Positions 1 through 7,548 of a DNA stretch of 55,604 nucleotides are shown piece after piece. Location: the NCBI RefSeq assembly GCF_905372115.1, contig NZ_CAJPNR010000011.1, positions 1 to 55,604 of the forward strand, given 5' to 3'. The position numbers and the translations under genes are program-made. The DNA comes from an uncultured Streptococcus sp. (GTDB lineage Bacteria; Bacillota; Bacilli; Lactobacillales; Streptococcaceae). Under the pieces are notes generated by a model. The model did no database searches. It was not told where the DNA came from and saw only the letters and a program-made list of their open reading frames with translations. Position 1 is the stretch's first letter. Every line of letters starts with the position of its first letter.

Positions 1-440
1 CCCCAAAAGAAATGTGGCAGGCATACAAGAAAATCAATCCGGCGATTGGTGACGAGATTGATGCCTGGGCCTTCGGTGTCCAAGCAGACCAACTGGCTGA
101 TTTGGTGCTTCGTGGTGAAAAGACAGCGACGGCTTCGGTCTATGAGCTCTATAAGTTTGAAAATGAGCCTCTACCTCAAGTAGGAACTTTCGATATCATA
201 CTAGACAGCCGGAATAGAGCCGTCTGTATTATCGAAATCACCAAAGTCTCTGTGCTGCCTTTTAATGAGATTTCAGCCGAACACGCTTTTAAGGAAGGAG
301 AAGGAGACAAAACCTTGGCCTACTGGCAGCAAGTCCATGAGGAATTTTTTACGGAGTGTCTGGTGGAAGCCGATTTGGAATTTTCCCAAGAAACGGGTGT
401 CGTCCTAGAAGAATTTCGCAAGGTCTATCCGCTGGATTAA
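1..440 (+). CDS. ASCH domain protein, 5' end cut by window edge
   Basis: The reading frame is open to the first base of the window (codons for P-K-E precede the ATG at 12), and the fold begins immediately, so the true start probably lies just outside. The visible 142+ residues match the small ASCH/YqfB-like family (PUA-like beta barrel): a WAFG segment near residue 20, LVLRGEKTATAS near 32-43, and a central PQVGTFDIILDSRNRAVCIIEITKV strand block spread over residues 55-80. ASCH proteins are thought to bind RNA or act on modified nucleosides, but no substrate can be named here. A stem-loop with a T-run follows the stop, so it ends its transcript. Family is fairly sure, function unknown. Confidence 0.75.
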   Translation, partial: PKEMWQAYKKINPAIGDEIDAWAFGVQADQLADLVLRGEKTATASVYELYKFENEPLPQVGTFDIILDSRNRAVCIIEITKVSVLPFNEISAEHAFKEGEGDKTLAYWQQVHEEFFTECLVEADLEFSQETGVVLEEFRKVYPLD

Positions 441-443
441 GCT

Positions 444-469
444 TAAGTCTATTTTTGAATAGGCTTTTT
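444..469 (+). terminator. Rho-independent terminator after the ASCH gene
   Basis: Arms AAGTCTAT and ATAGGCTT (one G-T pair) flank a 7-nt loop and are followed by a run of Ts. Confidence 0.65.
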
Positions 470-477
470 GTTTGTCC

Positions 478-506
478 TTGATAAATCGAAACAAAAATGT
501 TACTAT
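478..506 (+). promoter_or_regulatory. Sigma-A type promoter of the PadR-like gene
   Basis: A -35 TTGATA (478-483), exactly 17 bp spacer and -10 TACTAT (501-506) lie about 35 bp ahead of the ATG at 541. Confidence 0.55.
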
Positions 507-540
507 TAGGTATATAAAGAAATCGTAATTTGGAGGAGAA

Positions 541-1167
541 ATGGACAAATTAATTTTAGGCTTACTCATGATAAAACATTTTACAGTTTATGAAATTCGT
601 CAGGTGATGCGGCAAAATTTCAGCTCTATGTGCAGTGACAGTCTAGGTAGTATCCAAGCAGCCTTAAAAAAACTGTCCCAGCAAGGAGCAGTGACTTATT
701 CGGAGTATGTAGAAAAAGGAAAAATGAAGAAGGAATATGCCATTACTGCTTCGGGACGAATCTTGTTTTTGGAGTGGCTTAAAACGCCTATCGACATGAG
801 CAAGAACAAGAACATGGACTTGGGGAAATTCCTCTTTATGGGTTATCTACCTAAGAAAGAGCAGCTCCAGATGCTGGATTTGACTATTGAGGGACTGGAA
901 GTTGAAGTCCAAGAGTTTGAAGCTGTCAAAGACGCGATTCGTTTTACGGAGGAGCAGGAAAAAGTAAAGGCCTATCTAGAGCAGAACAGCCATCTGGCTA
1001 CAGAGCTGATAGAGACCAGTCAGGCGGCTGATTTAGCTGAAAGTATTTCCCAGATTGGCTATTTTGAAATGAAAACGCTCGAATTTGGGCTGGATTCTGC
1101 CCGCTTTCAGTTAGACTGGTTTACCAAGCTTCGCCAGCAGTTGGCTGAAAATGAGAAAGAGGGCTGA
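541..1167 (+). CDS. PadR-family transcriptional regulator
   Basis: The first ~85 residues form a PadR-type winged helix (ILGLLMIKHFTVYEIRQVM, then SLGSIQAALKKLSQQGAV as recognition region, then a K-rich wing and YAITASGR). The remaining ~120 residues are helical and charged, as in the C-terminal dimerisation hairpin of the longer PadR/VirulenceAR subfamily. Length 208 aa is normal. Start is supported by GGAGGAG ending just before the ATG. PadR proteins usually repress a nearby transporter or stress gene in response to small molecules; the next gene encodes a membrane-anchored protein with its own promoter, so a regulatory link is only a guess. Confidence 0.8.
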   Translation: MDKLILGLLMIKHFTVYEIRQVMRQNFSSMCSDSLGSIQAALKKLSQQGAVTYSEYVEKGKMKKEYAITASGRILFLEWLKTPIDMSKNKNMDLGKFLFMGYLPKKEQLQMLDLTIEGLEVEVQEFEAVKDAIRFTEEQEKVKAYLEQNSHLATELIETSQAADLAESISQIGYFEMKTLEFGLDSARFQLDWFTKLRQQLAENEKEG

Positions 1168-1295
1168 AATACTAAGTATTCCAAAAGCAGCGGCTACTTG
1201 CCTTGAGGATACATTTGGCAATGACATTGAGAGTTTGAAAAACCAATTAGCATTTCTTCCGCTACAGTCTTTTAGAGACCGTTTCTGAAAAAAGA

Positions 1296-1324
1296 TTGAA
1301 AATAGGCCTAAAAAAGCTTATAAT
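1296..1324 (+). promoter_or_regulatory. Promoter upstream of the membrane-anchored unknown
   Basis: TTGAAA (1296-1301), 17 bp spacer, perfect TATAAT (1319-1324); the start codon lies about 40 bp downstream. Confidence 0.6.
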
Positions 1325-1365
1325 AAAAGCTATAAAATGACAGAAGGCTTCTAGGAGGATTGATT

Positions 1366-2160
1366 TTGAAGAAGGTTCATTTTTTTATCATTTACGGCTG
1401 TGTCTGCTTTGTACTGATTGGCGGAACCTTTCTTTATACCTACTTTAAACATGGAGGCATAGCAGAAGCAATCGAATCCCGATTTAAGCTGTCTGCTGTA
1501 GTGGATGCTTCCTTGAAAAAATTTGATCACGATAGTTTCTACATGGATCGGCTGTCTGAGTCAACCTATCTAGAAGGCTACAAAAAAAGAAAAGCTGAGA
1601 CCGTTAAACAGCTGACCGTTTCAGAATCACCTTATTTAGCTAAGCTTTATGAAACCTATGATGATCAAGAACTGACCCATTATTTCAGTGAAGATCGGAT
1701 GTACTTGGAAGAAAAAGACGGCTTTGAGACCATTGATGACACCGACTCCCGGAAACATATCAATGGTTATTCGGGCATGTCTTCCTTTAAGGCTTTGCTG
1801 CAGGTCATGGTAGATAATGAGTCAGAACTAACCAAGAAAAAAGTGGACGGCGGCTATGAGTTTTCGGTGACAGCAGAAGGTGATTTGGCCTATGACCTTA
1901 TCGATGCCTTCTACTATGCTTATAATGATGAGCATTATGATACGACCATTGATATTGAGAAGTGTAAGGTTGCCTTTGTGGTTGATCCTAAGACTCGGAC
2001 CATCCGCTCTATTGATATGACTATGGATTTAGACGAAGATACAGCTTTAGATGGAGAATTGATTTACTTCAAGCAGCGGGCTGTCTTCAAGGACTATGGC
2101 AAGGCAAAAGTCCATCTTCCAAAGAAAATCAAAGAAAAAGAAGCAAAATCAGCTGTTTAA
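1366..2160 (+). CDS. Membrane-anchored extracytoplasmic protein of unknown function
   Basis: I choose the TTG at 1366 rather than the in-frame TTG at 1360, because AGGAGG (1353-1358) sits 7 nt before 1366 but only 1 nt before 1360. The product (264 aa) starts KKVHFFIIYGCVCFVLIG, a single N-terminal membrane segment, and continues as a soluble, acidic, presumably extracytoplasmic domain rich in Y and D with no Cys pair, lipobox or LPXTG. I do not recognise the fold. It is monocistronic: its own promoter lies upstream, and a terminator overlaps its stop codon. Confidence 0.65.
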   Translation: MKKVHFFIIYGCVCFVLIGGTFLYTYFKHGGIAEAIESRFKLSAVVDASLKKFDHDSFYMDRLSESTYLEGYKKRKAETVKQLTVSESPYLAKLYETYDDQELTHYFSEDRMYLEEKDGFETIDDTDSRKHINGYSGMSSFKALLQVMVDNESELTKKKVDGGYEFSVTAEGDLAYDLIDAFYYAYNDEHYDTTIDIEKCKVAFVVDPKTRTIRSIDMTMDLDEDTALDGELIYFKQRAVFKDYGKAKVHLPKKIKEKEAKSAV

Positions 2161-2174
2161 AGGCTGATTTTTTT
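2145..2174 (+). terminator. Terminator overlapping the stop codon
   Basis: AAAATCAGC / GCTGATTTTTTT hairpin whose left arm includes the last codons of the preceding gene. Confidence 0.65.
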
Positions 2175-2287
2175 GTGCAAAAGTTTTTTTGTTGCAGATT
2201 TTTATGGGGTTGGCTTGATTTTAAATTTTTAAAAATTACCTTTTAGTGATATAATAAAGGTGATATCCTACAGAAAAGAGATAATTG

Positions 2288-3667
2288 ATGACAAATTACG
2301 CGATTATTTTGGCTGCGGGTAAGGGTACTCGCATGAAGTCAGATTTACCAAAGGTACTGCACAAGGTTGCAGGAATTTCCATGCTGGAACATGTTTTTCG
2401 CAGTGTTAGTGCCATTGAACCAGAGAAGACCGTGACAGTTGTTGGCCATAAGGCAGAGCTAGTCGAGCAAGTCTTGGCAGGTCAGACAGACTTTGTCCGT
2501 CAGACCGAGCAGCTGGGAACGGGTCATGCCGTTATGATGGCGGAGCCTGTTTTGGAAAATCTGACAGGTCAGACGCTGGTCATTGCTGGCGATACTCCCC
2601 TGATTACAGGAGAAAGCCTGAAAAATCTGATTGACTTTCATGTCAACCACAAGAACGTTGCGACTATCCTGACAGCAGAAGCAGATAATCCTTTCGGCTA
2701 CGGCCGTATCGTTCGCAATCAACATGACGAAGTCTTGAAAATTGTTGAGCAGAAGGATGCTTCTGATTTTGAGCAGCAAATCAAGGAAATCAATACAGGG
2801 ACTTATGTCTTTGACAATGCCCGTCTATTTGAGGCCCTCAAAAAAATCAATACCAATAATGCTCAAGGCGAATACTATATCACAGATGTGATTGGTATTT
2901 TCCGCGAAAATGGTGAAAAAGTTGGAGCTTATACGCTGAAAGACTTTGATGAAAGTCTGGGGGTTAATGACCGCGTGGCTTTGGCAACAGCTGAGGGTGT
3001 CATGCGTCGCCGGATTAACCAGCAGCATATGGTCAATGGGGTCAGCTTTGTCAATCCAGATGCGACCTATATCGATGTGGATGTAGAAATTGCGCCTGAA
3101 GTTCAAGTTGAAGCAAATGTGACCCTGAAAGGTCAGACCAAGATTGGGGCAGAGACTATCCTGACCAATGGTACCTACATCGTGGACTCTGTCATTGGAG
3201 AGCGGACCGTTATCACCAACTCCATGATTGAGGAGTCAAGTGTTGCAGATGGAGTAACAGTTGGGCCTTACGCTCACATTCGTCCAGGCTCTAGTCTGGC
3301 TAAGGATGTCCATGTCGGAAACTTTGTAGAAGTTAAAGGATCGTCAATTGGAGAAAATACCAAGGCTGGTCATTTGACCTACATTGGAAACTCCGAAGTT
3401 GGTGCTAATGTCAACTTTGGTGCAGGTACGATTACGGTTAATTATGATGGTCAGAAGAAATACAAGACTATCATTGGCGACAATGTCTTTGTCGGTTCCA
3501 ACTCGACCATTATTGCCCCAGTTGAGCTAGGTGACAACTCACTGGTCGGTGCGGGTTCTACCATCACGAAGGACGTGCCAGCAGATGCTATCGCTCTGGG
3601 ACGTGGCCGTCAGATTAACAAGGAAGATTATGCTAAGCGTCTTCCTCATCACCCTCAAAATAAGTAG
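2288..3667 (+). CDS. glmU: Bifunctional UDP-GlcNAc pyrophosphorylase / glucosamine-1-phosphate acetyltransferase GlmU
   Basis: Makes UDP-N-acetylglucosamine for peptidoglycan and wall polymers: the C-terminal domain acetylates glucosamine-1-P and the N-terminal domain adds UMP. The uridylyltransferase signature LAAGKGTRMKSDLPKVLH is near residues 8-25, with GTGHAV and AGDTPLITG further on. From about residue 250 the protein is a left-handed beta-helix with hexapeptide repeats, including the RPGS, KGSSIG and GAGT segments expected of the acetyltransferase site. Length 459 aa is standard. ATG 2288 is preferred over the adjacent TTG 2285. A TATAAT-like -10 lies about 35 bp upstream. It leads a cluster with the nudix, macP and mtnN genes. 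Confidence 0.97.
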   Translation: MTNYAIILAAGKGTRMKSDLPKVLHKVAGISMLEHVFRSVSAIEPEKTVTVVGHKAELVEQVLAGQTDFVRQTEQLGTGHAVMMAEPVLENLTGQTLVIAGDTPLITGESLKNLIDFHVNHKNVATILTAEADNPFGYGRIVRNQHDEVLKIVEQKDASDFEQQIKEINTGTYVFDNARLFEALKKINTNNAQGEYYITDVIGIFRENGEKVGAYTLKDFDESLGVNDRVALATAEGVMRRRINQQHMVNGVSFVNPDATYIDVDVEIAPEVQVEANVTLKGQTKIGAETILTNGTYIVDSVIGERTVITNSMIEESSVADGVTVGPYAHIRPGSSLAKDVHVGNFVEVKGSSIGENTKAGHLTYIGNSEVGANVNFGAGTITVNYDGQKKYKTIIGDNVFVGSNSTIIAPVELGDNSLVGAGSTITKDVPADAIALGRGRQINKEDYAKRLPHHPQNK

Positions 3668-3675
3668 GTTCAGTC

Positions 3676-4227
3676 ATGGAATTTGAAGAAAAAACCGTCC
3701 AACGTACGGAGATTTATCAGGGACCAATTTTTAAAGTGGTTCGCGACCAGGTGGAGCTACCGGATGGCAAAGGTCAAGCCCAAAGGGATTTGATTTTTCA
3801 TAATGGTGCGGTGGCTGTCATTGCTATCACTCCGGAAAACAAGATGATTTTAGTCAAGCAGTACCGCAAGGCGATTGAAGCGACTTCTTACGAGATTCCA
3901 GCTGGCAAGCTTGAGTTAGGAGAGAATGCAAATCCCCAAGCGGCTGCCCTCCGAGAATTAGAAGAAGAAACAGGCTACACAGGACAGCTGGAATTGGTCT
4001 ATGATTTCTACTCTGCCATCGGTTTTTGCAATGAGAAAATCAAGCTCTACAGCGCCAGCCATTTGAAAAAGGTCGAAAACCCTCGTCCCCAAGACGAGGA
4101 TGAAACATTGGAACTTTTTGAAGTCAGTCTGGAGGAGGCACATCAGTTGCTGCAAAACGGTGACATCTGCGATGCCAAGACCATCATGGCCCTTCAGTAC
4201 TGGGAACAAAAAAATCTGAATAAATAG
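3676..4227 (+). CDS. NUDIX hydrolase, ADP-ribose/ADP-sugar pyrophosphatase type
   Basis: 183 aa. The Nudix box G-x5-E-x7-RELEEETGY is complete (GKLELGENANPQAAALRELEEETGY spans residues ~77-101 in two parts), and EIPAGKLELGE plus the preceding VKQYRKA are typical of the ADP-ribose pyrophosphatase (NudF-like) branch, which splits ADP-ribose to AMP and ribose-5-P. It starts 8 nt after the glmU stop, so it is almost certainly co-transcribed and possibly translationally coupled. The exact nucleotide-sugar substrate cannot be read from sequence. Confidence 0.9.
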   Translation: MEFEEKTVQRTEIYQGPIFKVVRDQVELPDGKGQAQRDLIFHNGAVAVIAITPENKMILVKQYRKAIEATSYEIPAGKLELGENANPQAAALRELEEETGYTGQLELVYDFYSAIGFCNEKIKLYSASHLKKVENPRPQDEDETLELFEVSLEEAHQLLQNGDICDAKTIMALQYWEQKNLNK

Positions 4228-4239
4228 GAACGTAGATCA

Positions 4240-4662
4240 ATGGGAAAAGCTTTATTAACAGATGAAATCATTGAGCGGGCCAACCGCGGTGAGGATATTT
4301 CGGGGCCGCCTCTCATGGATGACGAGGAAACCAAGATTCTTTCAACTGGCAGAAGCTCCTTTAGCTCGCAGCAGTCTAGCCGACAGGATACTCAGTTTGG
4401 TTATCAAAGCCCTCAAAACCGCTTTGGGTATGAGGAAAATCGGTCTCAGCAGAATCAGAATCAATTTGGCTATCAGACTGCTCAAAACCAAGAGGAGTTT
4501 ACGGATGAGACCCTGCACATTGAGGTAGATTCGACCGTGACTAAGAGCCGTCGGATTGAAAACCAAAAGCGGAGCCTCTTTCAAGCCAAACTCAATAAAA
4601 TTCTCCTTTGGGTGGTCATCCTCTTGATTGGTTTGATTGCTGCTATTATTTGGTGGCCTTAA
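4240..4662 (+). CDS. macP: MacP, membrane cofactor of the class A PBP2a
   Basis: 140 aa. The N-terminal block MGKALLTDEIIERANRG and the DDEETKILSTG motif (residues 27-37) match pneumococcal MacP, an activator of PBP2a that is phosphorylated by the Ser/Thr kinase StkP on a threonine near residue 32; Thr31 in DDEETK is the likely equivalent here. Residues ~45-85 are a Q/N/Y-rich low-complexity linker with FGYQ/FGYE repeats, and one transmembrane helix (ILLWVVILLIGLIAAIIWW) ends the protein. So it is a cytoplasmic tail plus C-terminal membrane anchor. The glmU-nudix-macP-mtnN order is the same as I recall for S. pneumoniae, which supports the call. Confidence 0.88.
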   Translation: MGKALLTDEIIERANRGEDISGPPLMDDEETKILSTGRSSFSSQQSSRQDTQFGYQSPQNRFGYEENRSQQNQNQFGYQTAQNQEEFTDETLHIEVDSTVTKSRRIENQKRSLFQAKLNKILLWVVILLIGLIAAIIWWP

Positions 4663-4687
4663 AAACCAGCTCTATTGCACTTAAAAG

Positions 4688-4715
4688 GAAGCCTAGCCTG
4701 TCTAAGCTTCTTTTT
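4688..4715 (+). terminator. Weak terminator between macP and mtnN
   Basis: Short GAAGC(CT)/AGCTTC stem followed by five Ts; probably partial read-through into mtnN. Confidence 0.4.
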
Positions 4716-4738
4716 CATCAGATGATTTGAGGTATTAT

Positions 4739-5431
4739 ATGAAAATTGGAATTATCGCAGCCATGCCCGAGGAGTTGAAGATTCTGCTGGAGCATTTAGA
4801 AAATCCAAAGAAGCACCTGCGTTTGGGGCATGTCTATCATACGGGCTCCATCGGCTACCATGAAGTAGTGTTGGTCGAAAGCGGGATTGGCAAGGTTATG
4901 TCCGCTATGAGTGTGGCTGTTTTGGTCAATGACTTCAAGGTCACAGCCGTGATTAACACAGGCTCAGCTGGAGCAGTGGCAGAAGGTCTGGCTATCGGCG
5001 ATGTGGTGGTCGCAGATCGTCTGGTCTACCATGATGTGGATGTAACAGCCTTTGGTTACGACTACGGTCAGATGGCAAGGCAGCCGCTCTATTTTGAAGC
5101 TAGTCGCTATCTGGTTGCTGAGATGAAGAAAATTTTGGAAAAAACCCATCAAAAAGCTAGAGTAGGGTTGATTGCGACAGGTGACAGCTTTGTTGCTGGT
5201 CAAGACAAGATTGATCGCATTAAGGAGCATTTCCCAGATGTCCTTGCTGTGGAGATGGAGGGCGCAGCTATTGCTCAAGCCACACATTCGATCGGCCTGC
5301 CTTTTATGGTTATTCGCGCCATGAGCGATACGGCAAGTCATGATGCTAATGTCACTTTTGATGAATTTATTCTTGAAGCCGGTAAACGCTCGGCAGAAAC
5401 CCTGATTCAATTTCTGAAAGAGTTGGTTTAA
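4739..5431 (+). CDS. mtnN: 5'-methylthioadenosine/S-adenosylhomocysteine nucleosidase
   Basis: Cleaves MTA and SAH (and 5'-deoxyadenosine), feeding methionine salvage and producing the AI-2 precursor S-ribosylhomocysteine. It starts MKIGIIAAMPEELK, with the PNP/UDP-phosphorylase fold motifs NTGSAGAV (~77-84), ATGDSFV, the substrate-binding AVEMEGAAIAQ and the catalytic-Asp segment RAMSDTA. Start is ATG 4739, not the in-frame TTG 4727: the TTGAGG around 4727-4732 serves as ribosome-binding site. 230 aa, the usual size. Often called pfs in streptococci. Confidence 0.95.
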   Translation: MKIGIIAAMPEELKILLEHLENPKKHLRLGHVYHTGSIGYHEVVLVESGIGKVMSAMSVAVLVNDFKVTAVINTGSAGAVAEGLAIGDVVVADRLVYHDVDVTAFGYDYGQMARQPLYFEASRYLVAEMKKILEKTHQKARVGLIATGDSFVAGQDKIDRIKEHFPDVLAVEMEGAAIAQATHSIGLPFMVIRAMSDTASHDANVTFDEFILEAGKRSAETLIQFLKELV

Positions 5432-5444
5432 AGGGGGAGATAGT

Positions 5445-5753
5445 ATGTACAAAGAGTCTTATTTTGATGGTGGTCTCTTTTCTTACATCGGTCATGTGGT
5501 TTTAGCTACCCTGATTACCGTTTTTACACTGGGAATTTGTGCACCTTGGGGCATGTGTATTCTGTATAATTGGAAGATAAAACATACAGTTATTGACGGG
5601 CACCGTCTTTACTTTGACGGTACTGCCATGCAGCTTTTTGGGAATTGGATCAAGTGGTGGCTCCTGACCATTGTTACCTTTGGTATTTATGGCTTTTGGC
5701 TGAAAATCAAACTGACTCAGTGGATTACCAAGCATACGCATCATGCGAATTGA
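5445..5753 (+). CDS. Small YjgN/DUF898-like membrane protein
   Basis: 102 aa with the streptococcal form of the DUF898 pattern: SYFDGGLFSYIG at the N-terminus, two hydrophobic segments (VVLATLITVFTLGICAPWG and WWLLTIVTFGIYGFW), the invariant HTVIDGHRLYFDGTA between them and a QWITKHTHH tail. The family is found in bacterial inner membranes and has no established function. GGGGGAG just before the start and a 13-nt gap from mtnN suggest co-transcription with mtnN. Confidence 0.75.
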   Translation: MYKESYFDGGLFSYIGHVVLATLITVFTLGICAPWGMCILYNWKIKHTVIDGHRLYFDGTAMQLFGNWIKWWLLTIVTFGIYGFWLKIKLTQWITKHTHHAN

Positions 5754-5761
5754 GAACAAGG

Positions 5762-5796
5762 AAGCGAGACTTAAGTGGCTCGCTTTTCCTTTTCTT
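5762..5796 (+). terminator. Terminator after the DUF898-like gene
   Basis: AAGCGAG / CTCGCTT stem followed by a T-rich run. Confidence 0.7.
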
Positions 5797-5864
5797 CTGT
5801 CTTGCCAAAAAATCCCTTTTGATGGTATAATCAAGGAACTGCAATCAATGATAGAGGAGAAAAA

Positions 5865-7406
5865 ATGAGTATCTTAGAAGTAAAAAATCTCAGCCACGGT
5901 TTCGGAGACCGGGCTATTTTTGAGGATGTATCCTTCCGACTGCTCAAGGGTGAGCATATCGGCCTAGTCGGTGCCAATGGCGAGGGAAAGTCAACCTTTA
6001 TGAGTATTGTGACGGGTAAAATGCTGCCGGATGAAGGCAAGGTCGAGTGGTCCAAGTATGTGACAGCTGGCTATCTGGACCAGCATGCTGTTTTGGAGCA
6101 AGGCCAATCTGTCCGTGATGTTTTGCGCACAGCCTTTGACGAGCTTTTCAAGACAGAGGCTCGTATCAATGAAATCTATATGAGCATGGCTGAGGATGGA
6201 GCGGACGTTAATGCCCTGATGGAAGAAGTGGGCGAGCTGCAGGACCGCTTGGAGAGCCGAGATTTCTATACTCTGGATGCCAAGATTGACGAAGTTGCAC
6301 GGGCACTAGGTGTCATGGACTACGGTATGGAAAGCGATGTGACGGAGCTATCTGGTGGGCAGCGGACCAAGGTTCTCTTGGCTAAGCTGCTTCTGGAAAA
6401 ACCAGATATCCTGCTCTTGGACGAGCCAACCAACTATCTGGATGCTGAGCACATTGACTGGCTCAAGCGTTACCTACAGAACTATGAAAATGCCTTTGTT
6501 CTAATCTCGCATGATATTCCTTTCTTAAATGACGTGATTAATATCGTCTACCATGTGGAAAATCAGCACTTGACTCGTTATTCTGGCGACTACTATCAGT
6601 TCCAGGAAGTCTATGAGATGAAAAAATCTCAGCTGGAAGCAGCTTATGAGCGCCAGCAGAAAGAAATTGCGGACCTTAAGGACTTTGTGGCTCGCAATAA
6701 AGCCCGTGTGGCGACTCGTAATATGGCCATGTCCCGCCAGAAAAAGCTGGATAAGATGGATATTATTGAGCTACAAAGTGAGAAGCCAAAGCCTACCTTT
6801 GACTTCAAGCCTGCCCGCACACCTGGTCGCTTTATCTTTCAGGCTGAGAATTTGCAGATTGGTTACGACCGACCGCTGACCCAGCCCCTTAACCTGACCT
6901 TTGAGCGCAATCAGAAGGTGGCTATCATCGGGGCAAATGGGATTGGAAAAACAACCCTGCTCAAGAGTTTGCTGGGGATCATCCCGCCTATTGCAGGTCA
7001 GGTTGAGCGTGGGGACTATCTAGAGCTGGGCTATTTCGAGCAGGAAGTAGAGGGCGGCAATCGTCAGACACCGCTGGAAGCAGTCTGGAACGCCTTTCCG
7101 GCCCTTAATCAGGCAGAAGTCCGAGCTGCTTTAGCTAGATGCGGCTTGACTTCCAAGCACATCGAGAGCCAGATCCAGGTTCTTTCAGGTGGAGAGCAGG
7201 CCAAGGTCCGACTTTGCCTCCTCATGAACCGAGAAAATAATGTTCTAGTGCTGGACGAGCCGACCAACCACCTGGATGTCGATGCCAAGGAAGAGCTCAA
7301 ACGAGCTCTGAAAGAATACAAGGGCAGTATCCTCATGGTCTGCCACGAGCCTGATTTCTATGAAGGCTGGATGGACCAGATCTGGGATTTTAACCAGTTG
7401 ACTTAA
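5865..7406 (+). CDS. ABC-F family ATPase (YkpA/YbiT-like)
   Basis: 513 aa, two ABC domains with no membrane segments, so it is a soluble ABC-F protein that is expected to act on the ribosome rather than transport. Domain 1 has GANGEGKST (~36-44), LSGGQRTKVLLAK and LLLDEPTNYLD. An inter-domain linker of ~80 charged residues (KKSQLEAAYERQQKEIADLK onwards) is the P-site tRNA interaction motif region. Domain 2 has GANGIGKTTL, LSGGEQAKVRL and LDEPTNHLD. No antibiotic-resistance type linker extension is evident, so a housekeeping translation factor is more likely. GAGGAG precedes the ATG. Confidence 0.88.
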   Translation: MSILEVKNLSHGFGDRAIFEDVSFRLLKGEHIGLVGANGEGKSTFMSIVTGKMLPDEGKVEWSKYVTAGYLDQHAVLEQGQSVRDVLRTAFDELFKTEARINEIYMSMAEDGADVNALMEEVGELQDRLESRDFYTLDAKIDEVARALGVMDYGMESDVTELSGGQRTKVLLAKLLLEKPDILLLDEPTNYLDAEHIDWLKRYLQNYENAFVLISHDIPFLNDVINIVYHVENQHLTRYSGDYYQFQEVYEMKKSQLEAAYERQQKEIADLKDFVARNKARVATRNMAMSRQKKLDKMDIIELQSEKPKPTFDFKPARTPGRFIFQAENLQIGYDRPLTQPLNLTFERNQKVAIIGANGIGKTTLLKSLLGIIPPIAGQVERGDYLELGYFEQEVEGGNRQTPLEAVWNAFPALNQAEVRAALARCGLTSKHIESQIQVLSGGEQAKVRLCLLMNRENNVLVLDEPTNHLDVDAKEELKRALKEYKGSILMVCHEPDFYEGWMDQIWDFNQLT

Positions 7407-7488
7407 GAGCATTGTTTTTAATCAAATTGAAAGTTGACAATCAAGAGAAATTTCAAGTCTAAAAGGTGCTCAATTTTATTTAGACACC

Positions 7489-7517
7489 TTGACAAATATG
7501 TAAAGAACTGCTAGTAT
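7489..7517 (+). promoter_or_regulatory. Promoter of the pilus operon
   Basis: Perfect -35 TTGACA (7489-7494), 17 bp spacer and -10 TAGTAT (7512-7517). It overlaps the left arm of the hairpin that terminates the ABC-F gene. Confidence 0.7.
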
Positions 7518-7539
7518 ATCCATAAGCAGTTCTTTTTTT
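7504..7539 (+). terminator. Terminator of the ABC-F gene, overlapping the pilus promoter
   Basis: AGAACTGCT (7504-7512) pairs with AGCAGTTCT (7524-7532) and is followed by seven Ts. Initiation from the -10 at 7512-7517 would fall near 7524, so pilus transcripts would lack the left arm and escape termination. Confidence 0.75.
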
Positions 7540-7548
7540 GAAGACTAA

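Noticed and set aside
1168..1295. Possible degraded gene between the PadR gene and the next promoter
   Set aside because: No frame longer than a few codons and no recognisable residues; treated as plain spacer.
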